Below, piece by piece: positions 6,163 through 8,916 of a stretch of DNA of 8,916 nt. Origin of the DNA: CSP1-5 sp964558395 (GTDB lineage Bacteria > Methylomirabilota > Methylomirabilia > Methylomirabilales > CSP1-5); NCBI GenBank assembly GCA_964558395.1, contig CAZLDS010000093.1:1-8916 (forward strand), given 5' to 3'. The position numbers were made by a program, and so were the translations under genes. Each line of letters starts with the position of its first letter. Within the stretch, counting starts at the first letter, position 1. Below the pieces are notes generated by a model. It saw only the letters and a program-made list of their open reading frames with translations. It was not told the DNA's origin and searched no databases.

Positions 6163-6806
6163 ATGCGCAAATGGATGATCTGGAGCACTTCCTCGGCTTT
6201 GTACGTCCTGGTCAACTTCCATCGCTTCGCCATGGGCGTCATCTCAGATCAGCTCATGGCCGCCCTCGCCATCGCAGCGGTGGGACTGGGCGGGCTCTCC
6301 TCCCTCTATTTCTATCTCTACGCCGTGCTCCAAGTGCCGGCGGGCATCCTGGCGGACACCTGGGGACCGCGCCGGACGATCACCGCCAGCGCCGTAATCA
6401 TGGCGGCCGGCTCGTTCGTCTTTGGGGTCGCCCGCGACCTGACCTGGATTGGTCCCGCTACGGACCTCCTGCCGGCGTCGCGTCTCGGCCTCTACTCCTT
6501 CGCCTTCGGCGTCTTCGGCAGCAGCCTCCTTCTCTGCCTTTCCTGCGTCAAAGAGCAGCAACCCGAGCGGGTCGGGGTCGCCATAGCGGCGGTCAATGCC
6601 GGAGGATTCCTGGGGGCCGCTGTTCTTCAGATCCTGCTGGGGTTCGTCCTGGATTTCTATTGTATCCACCCATGGCCTTCGCCTGGGCCTTCCGCGTCTG
6701 TCTGCTGCTGATGGGCGCGGCCGTCCTGAGCATCATGCTGATCCGGGAGGGCCCGGTAGGGGTCCTTGCACGGGCGAAACCACCCGAGACCGCCACGGAG
6801 CCGTGA
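6163..6806 (+). pseudogene. MFS transporter remnant: central helices deleted, then frameshifted
   Basis: The first frame (6163-6711) starts like an MFS_1 permease: helix 1, then VISDQLM, SSLYFYLYAVLQVPAG and the motif-A loop GILADTWGPRR, then helix 3 ending near VFGVARDLTW. It passes directly into the end of the C-terminal half: SFAFGVFGSSLLLCLSCVKEQQPE followed by VNAGGFLGAAVLQILLGFVLD, normally helices 10-11. Roughly helices 4-9 (about 190 residues) are absent without loss of frame. At about 6658-6668 the frame shifts by one base. The final helix (MAFAWAFRVCLLLMGAAVLSIMLIREG) continues in the next frame to TGA at 6804-6806. The family is normally about 400-430 residues; about 210 remain. 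It is almost certainly not a working transporter, although the promoter is well preserved. The substrate is unknown. Confidence 0.8.
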
Positions 6807-6837
6807 TCCGGCTGGGATGAAGTCCCTGAAAAACAAG

Positions 6838-6862
6838 AAAGCTCGGGGATCTCCCGGGCTTT
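6838..6862 (-). terminator. intrinsic terminator between MFS remnant and mgsA
   Basis: AAAGCTCGGG (6838-6847) pairs with CCCGGGCTTT (6853-6862) with one G-T wobble and a 5-base loop. On the minus strand the hairpin is followed by a T-rich tail (CTTGTTTTTC), so it suits the end of mgsA. On the plus strand the tail is weaker, but it could also serve the MFS remnant. Confidence 0.75.
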
Positions 6863-6918
6863 CTCGTCTCCTGGCGCGGCCATCAACGGGCGGGACCCCA
6901 GGCCTTACATGGCCAGGA

Positions 6919-7401
6919 TTAATCGAACGGAAAAGCCGCAGTTTTCAGCCGTTCCCGATTTCTGTACTGCGCGTAATCGGGCAGGAGACGTTCGTACTCC
7001 TGCAACATCAAGAGCGATGAAATCATAAAGTCTGCCGATGCGCGATTGCAGGCGACCGGAATGTTCCAGACCACGGCGATGCGTAAGAGGGCCTTGACAT
7101 CGGGATCGTGCGGATGCGGTTCCAGGGGATCCCAGAAGAAGATCAAGAAATCAATCCCCCCCTCGACAATCTTCGCCCCGATTTGCTGGTCGCCGCCTAA
7201 CGGTCCACTTTGCAGTGTCACGACTTCCACATCGAGTTCATGCTGAAGCAATTTGCCGGTCGTTCCGGTCGCATACAGCTCGTGTTGACCCAGGAGACTC
7301 TTATTAAATCGGACCCACTCGAGAAGATCATCCTTCTGGTTGTCGTGGGCGACCAGGGCGATCTTCTTCCGGTGTCCCATGGCCATCTTTTGTTGTCCCA
7401 T
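6919..7401 (-). CDS. mgsA: methylglyoxal synthase
   Basis: The enzyme converts dihydroxyacetone phosphate to methylglyoxal and phosphate in the cytoplasm, a bypass of lower glycolysis that in known members is inhibited by phosphate. At 160 residues it is close to the E. coli enzyme (152) and by chance shares its numbering. It has H19 and D20 (ALVAHD), the phosphate-binding ATGTTG (44-49) and SGPLGGDQQ (65-73) with catalytic D71, then FFWDPL with D91, and PHDPDVKALLR with H98 and D101. All key residues are present, so it should be active. ATG at 7401 has AGGAGGT (7412-7418) ten bases upstream; later ATG codons (residues 6 and 8) lack this. It stands alone: a terminator follows it, and another separates it from the reductase upstream. 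Confidence 0.97.
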   Translation of the reverse strand: MGQQKMAMGHRKKIALVAHDNQKDDLLEWVRFNKSLLGQHELYATGTTGKLLQHELDVEVVTLQSGPLGGDQQIGAKIVEGGIDFLIFFWDPLEPHPHDPDVKALLRIAVVWNIPVACNRASADFMISSLLMLQEYERLLPDYAQYRNRERLKTAAFPFD

Positions 7402-7444
7402 ATCGATAGTGACCTCCTCTGATCGGTTTTAGCTCTCGCGTTAT

Positions 7445-7473
7445 ACAATATGGAACATTGCAGCATCACGCAA
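7445..7473 (-). promoter_or_regulatory. putative sigma70-type promoter for mgsA
   Basis: Minus-strand TTGCGT (7473-7468), a 17-bp spacer and TATTGT (7450-7445) form a moderate -35/-10 pair 44 bases before the mgsA start codon, in the AT-richer part of the 7402-7573 gap. No operator-like palindrome is evident there. Confidence 0.45.
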
Positions 7474-7573
7474 GTAAACTTTGTGTAAATTAGGAATCTC
7501 GCCTCGCGTAACCTGTTGAAATAATGAGAATGTACACACAGATGGATCCCCCCTCCGCGAGGCCCTGAAAAGA

Positions 7574-7600
7574 AAAAAGCCCGGAAAACCCGGGCTTTTT
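7574..7600 (-). terminator. strong intrinsic terminator after the aldo-keto reductase gene
   Basis: AAAAAGCCCGG (7574-7584) and CCGGGCTTTTT (7590-7600) form an 11-bp perfect stem with a 5-base AAAAC loop. The minus-strand tail is TTTTTT-like into TCTTTTC. It lies 54 bases beyond the reductase stop codon and isolates that transcript from mgsA. It shares the CCCGGGCTTT half with the terminator at 6838-6862. Confidence 0.85.
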
Positions 7601-7654
7601 CGTTGCGCGGCGACGCGAGATCCCGCACGGTGTATGAAAGTGGATTAGGTGGGC

Positions 7655-8641
7655 TCAACGGTTTAACAGTCCCGCCATCTCTGCGGGATACCTGTGACCT
7701 GCAGCGACGCCTCGCAGGGCCACCTCTTCGATCCTGCGAAGGTCATCCGGCGTTAATTTCACTTCGAGTGCGGCAATGTTTTCTTCCAAGTATGTACGTC
7801 GCTTGGTTCCAGGAATCGGGACAATATCTTCTCCCTGAGCCAGCACCCATGCGAGGGCAAGCTGTGCGGGTCGACAGCCTTTTGCCGCGGCCATTTCCTC
7901 GATGCGTCGGACGAGTTCAAGGTTCTTCCGAAAGTTGTCGCCTTGAAACCGGGGCGATTGCCGCCGGTAGTCGTCCCCGGGCAGGTCCTCGAATGTTTTT
8001 ATCTGGCCGGTCAGAAAACCGCGGCCCAGTGGGCTATAGGCGACCAACCCAATGCCGAGTTCTCGACAGGCGGCGAGGATTTCGTCCTCGGGATCACGAC
8101 TCCAGAGGGAGTATTCGTTCTGCAGTGCACTAATCGGATGCACGGCGTGGGCACGACGCAGGGTCTGTGCACCCGCCTCCGACAGACCCAGGTAGCGCAC
8201 CTTGCCCTGCCGAACGAGTTCAGCCATCGCCCCGACGGTCTCCTCGATGGCCGTGTTCGGATCGACGCGGTGTTGGTAGTAGAGGTCGATGGTCTCTACA
8301 CCCAAACGCCGGAGGCTCCCCTCACAGGCGGACCGGACGTACTCCGGCCTTCCGCTGACGGACCGAGCGTGCGGATCATCGGTCCGAATGATGCCGAACT
8401 TGGTGGCGAGTACCACCTTGTCCCGGCGCCCCTCGATGGCGCGTCCAACGAGTTCTTCATTCGTGAACGGGCCGTACATGTCGGCGGTATCGAGGAAGTT
8501 GATGCCAAGTTCGAGAGCACGATGGAGGGTTGTAATGGATTCTCGATCATCGCGCGTCCCGTAAAACTCCGACATTCCCATGCAACCCAATCCCATCGCC
8601 GAAACCATCAGTCCCTGATTTCCGAGCTTTCTCTGTTCCAC
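7655..8641 (-). CDS. aldo-keto reductase, NADPH-dependent (AKR13/YajO-like branch)
   Basis: This cytoplasmic (beta/alpha)8 oxidoreductase reduces aldehydes and ketones. From the GTG at 8641 it has 328 residues and opens with MEQRKLGNQGLMVSAMGLGCMGMS, the usual start of this branch. The catalytic tetrad is complete: D51 and Y56 (FLDTADMYG), K81 (LATKFG) and H124 (YYQHRVDP). Cofactor-site segments are also present: GLSEAG, QNEYSLW, AYSPLGRGFLTG and PIPGTKRRTYLEEN. I preferred GTG 8641 (GGGAG seven bases upstream) over ATG 8677, which would add 12 residues absent from relatives; ATG 8677 has GAGGGA only four bases away. It follows the zinc dehydrogenase fragment by about 80 bases on the same strand, probably in one transcript. 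The substrate is unknown; relatives accept methylglyoxal and other small aldehydes. Confidence 0.93.
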   Translation of the reverse strand: MEQRKLGNQGLMVSAMGLGCMGMSEFYGTRDDRESITTLHRALELGINFLDTADMYGPFTNEELVGRAIEGRRDKVVLATKFGIIRTDDPHARSVSGRPEYVRSACEGSLRRLGVETIDLYYQHRVDPNTAIEETVGAMAELVRQGKVRYLGLSEAGAQTLRRAHAVHPISALQNEYSLWSRDPEDEILAACRELGIGLVAYSPLGRGFLTGQIKTFEDLPGDDYRRQSPRFQGDNFRKNLELVRRIEEMAAAKGCRPAQLALAWVLAQGEDIVPIPGTKRRTYLEENIAALEVKLTPDDLRRIEEVALRGVAAGHRYPAEMAGLLNR

Positions 8642-8685
8642 GGGTTGACTCCCTTCACTGAATGGAGTGACTCCCATTTCGTCCC

Positions 8686-8704
8686 TCGCTCGATGCTCGA
8701 GCGA
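8686..8704 (-). other. intercistronic hairpin between dehydrogenase and aldo-keto reductase genes
   Basis: TCGCTCGA (8686-8693) and TCGAGCGA (8697-8704) pair perfectly over 8 bp around a 3-base loop. The stem begins 18 bases after the dehydrogenase stop and ends just before the upstream candidate start (ATG 8677) of the reductase. There is no T-run, so a terminator is unlikely. It could be an mRNA processing or stability element. Confidence 0.5.
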
Positions 8705-8722
8705 CCACGGGTACAGCCATTG

Positions 8723-8916
8723 CTAAGACTGCCTTAGGCTGGCCATGTCGATCACAAAGCGGTACTTCACGTCGCTCTTGAGCAGCCGATCATACGCCTC
8801 GTTGATCTGCTGAATCCGGATCAACTCAATATCCGCGGTGATGCCGTGCTCGGCACAGAAATCCAGCATCTCTTGCGTTTCCCGGATACCCCCGATGGCA
8901 GATCCGGCAAGGCGCC
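8723..8916 (-). CDS. zinc-dependent alcohol dehydrogenase, C-terminal part (YahK/CAD-type aldehyde reductase), cut by right edge
   Basis: The last 63 codons before TAG (8725-8723) read as the C-terminus of a medium-chain zinc dehydrogenase of the YahK/cinnamyl-alcohol group. The family signatures are GSAIGGIRETQEMLDFCAEHGI, then INEAYDRLLKSDVKYRFVIDM. Members use NADPH to reduce a wide range of aldehydes to alcohols in the cytoplasm. The zinc-binding and Rossmann regions lie beyond the window, so activity cannot be judged. It is upstream of the aldo-keto reductase on the same strand. Confidence 0.9.
   Translation of the reverse strand, partial: RLAGSAIGGIRETQEMLDFCAEHGITADIELIRIQQINEAYDRLLKSDVKYRFVIDMASLRQS

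Noticed and set aside
7943..8737. Plus-strand open frame of 264 codons opposite the aldo-keto reductase
   Set aside because: The minus strand encodes an intact reductase with its catalytic tetrad; the plus frame has no family resemblance.

Overview
The window looks like chromosomal DNA of a GC-rich Gram-negative bacterium. It has an outer-membrane beta-barrel gene, Sec signal peptides, a CxxCH cytochrome c and Shine-Dalgarno-led genes. The gene content would fit a Nitrospirota- or Methylomirabilota-like lineage, but that is a guess: no rRNA or tRNA marker is present. I see no tRNA, rRNA, CRISPR array, transposase or integrase.

Layout. (1) 1-722 is almost gene-free. It has at most the first 17 codons of a minus-strand gene at the left edge, then seven perfect-arm hairpins in about 350 bp (196-549). 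(2) 723-872 (+) is a 49-residue zinc-ribbon protein with a near-ideal ribosome binding site. (3) 899-6033 (-) is a compact run of four genes. In transcription order they are a secreted diheme cytochrome c/peroxidase-like protein, a PhnD-type periplasmic binding protein, a PhnC-PhnE (ATPase-permease) fusion, and an outer-membrane 'transporter' (phenol MetA-type) gene broken by an internal deletion and frameshift. A good promoter with a perfect 14-bp inverted repeat at the likely transcription start lies upstream (6078-6119). (4) 6163-6806 (+) is a collapsed MFS transporter, divergent from the run: about six central helices are missing and a 1-nt frameshift precedes the last helix. (5) 6919-7401 (-) is methylglyoxal synthase mgsA. 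(6) 7655-8641 (-) is an aldo-keto reductase. (7) 8723 to the right edge (-) is the C-terminus of a YahK/CAD-type zinc alcohol dehydrogenase. Two strong hairpin terminators separate the MFS remnant from mgsA and mgsA from the reductase.

How the genes may work together. The cytochrome-PhnD-PhnCE-outer-membrane run reads as an uptake route for a PhnD-family ligand (phosphonate, phosphite, phosphate or another oxyanion) tied to periplasmic redox chemistry. No phosphonate-degrading enzyme is next to it, so the ligand is open. On the right, mgsA makes methylglyoxal from dihydroxyacetone phosphate, and the two neighbouring oxidoreductases belong to families that reduce reactive aldehydes, so a make-and-detoxify neighbourhood is plausible. 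The most unusual items are the cytochrome/PhnD/fused PhnCE module, the hairpin-dense leader region, and two independent genes shortened by internal deletions.
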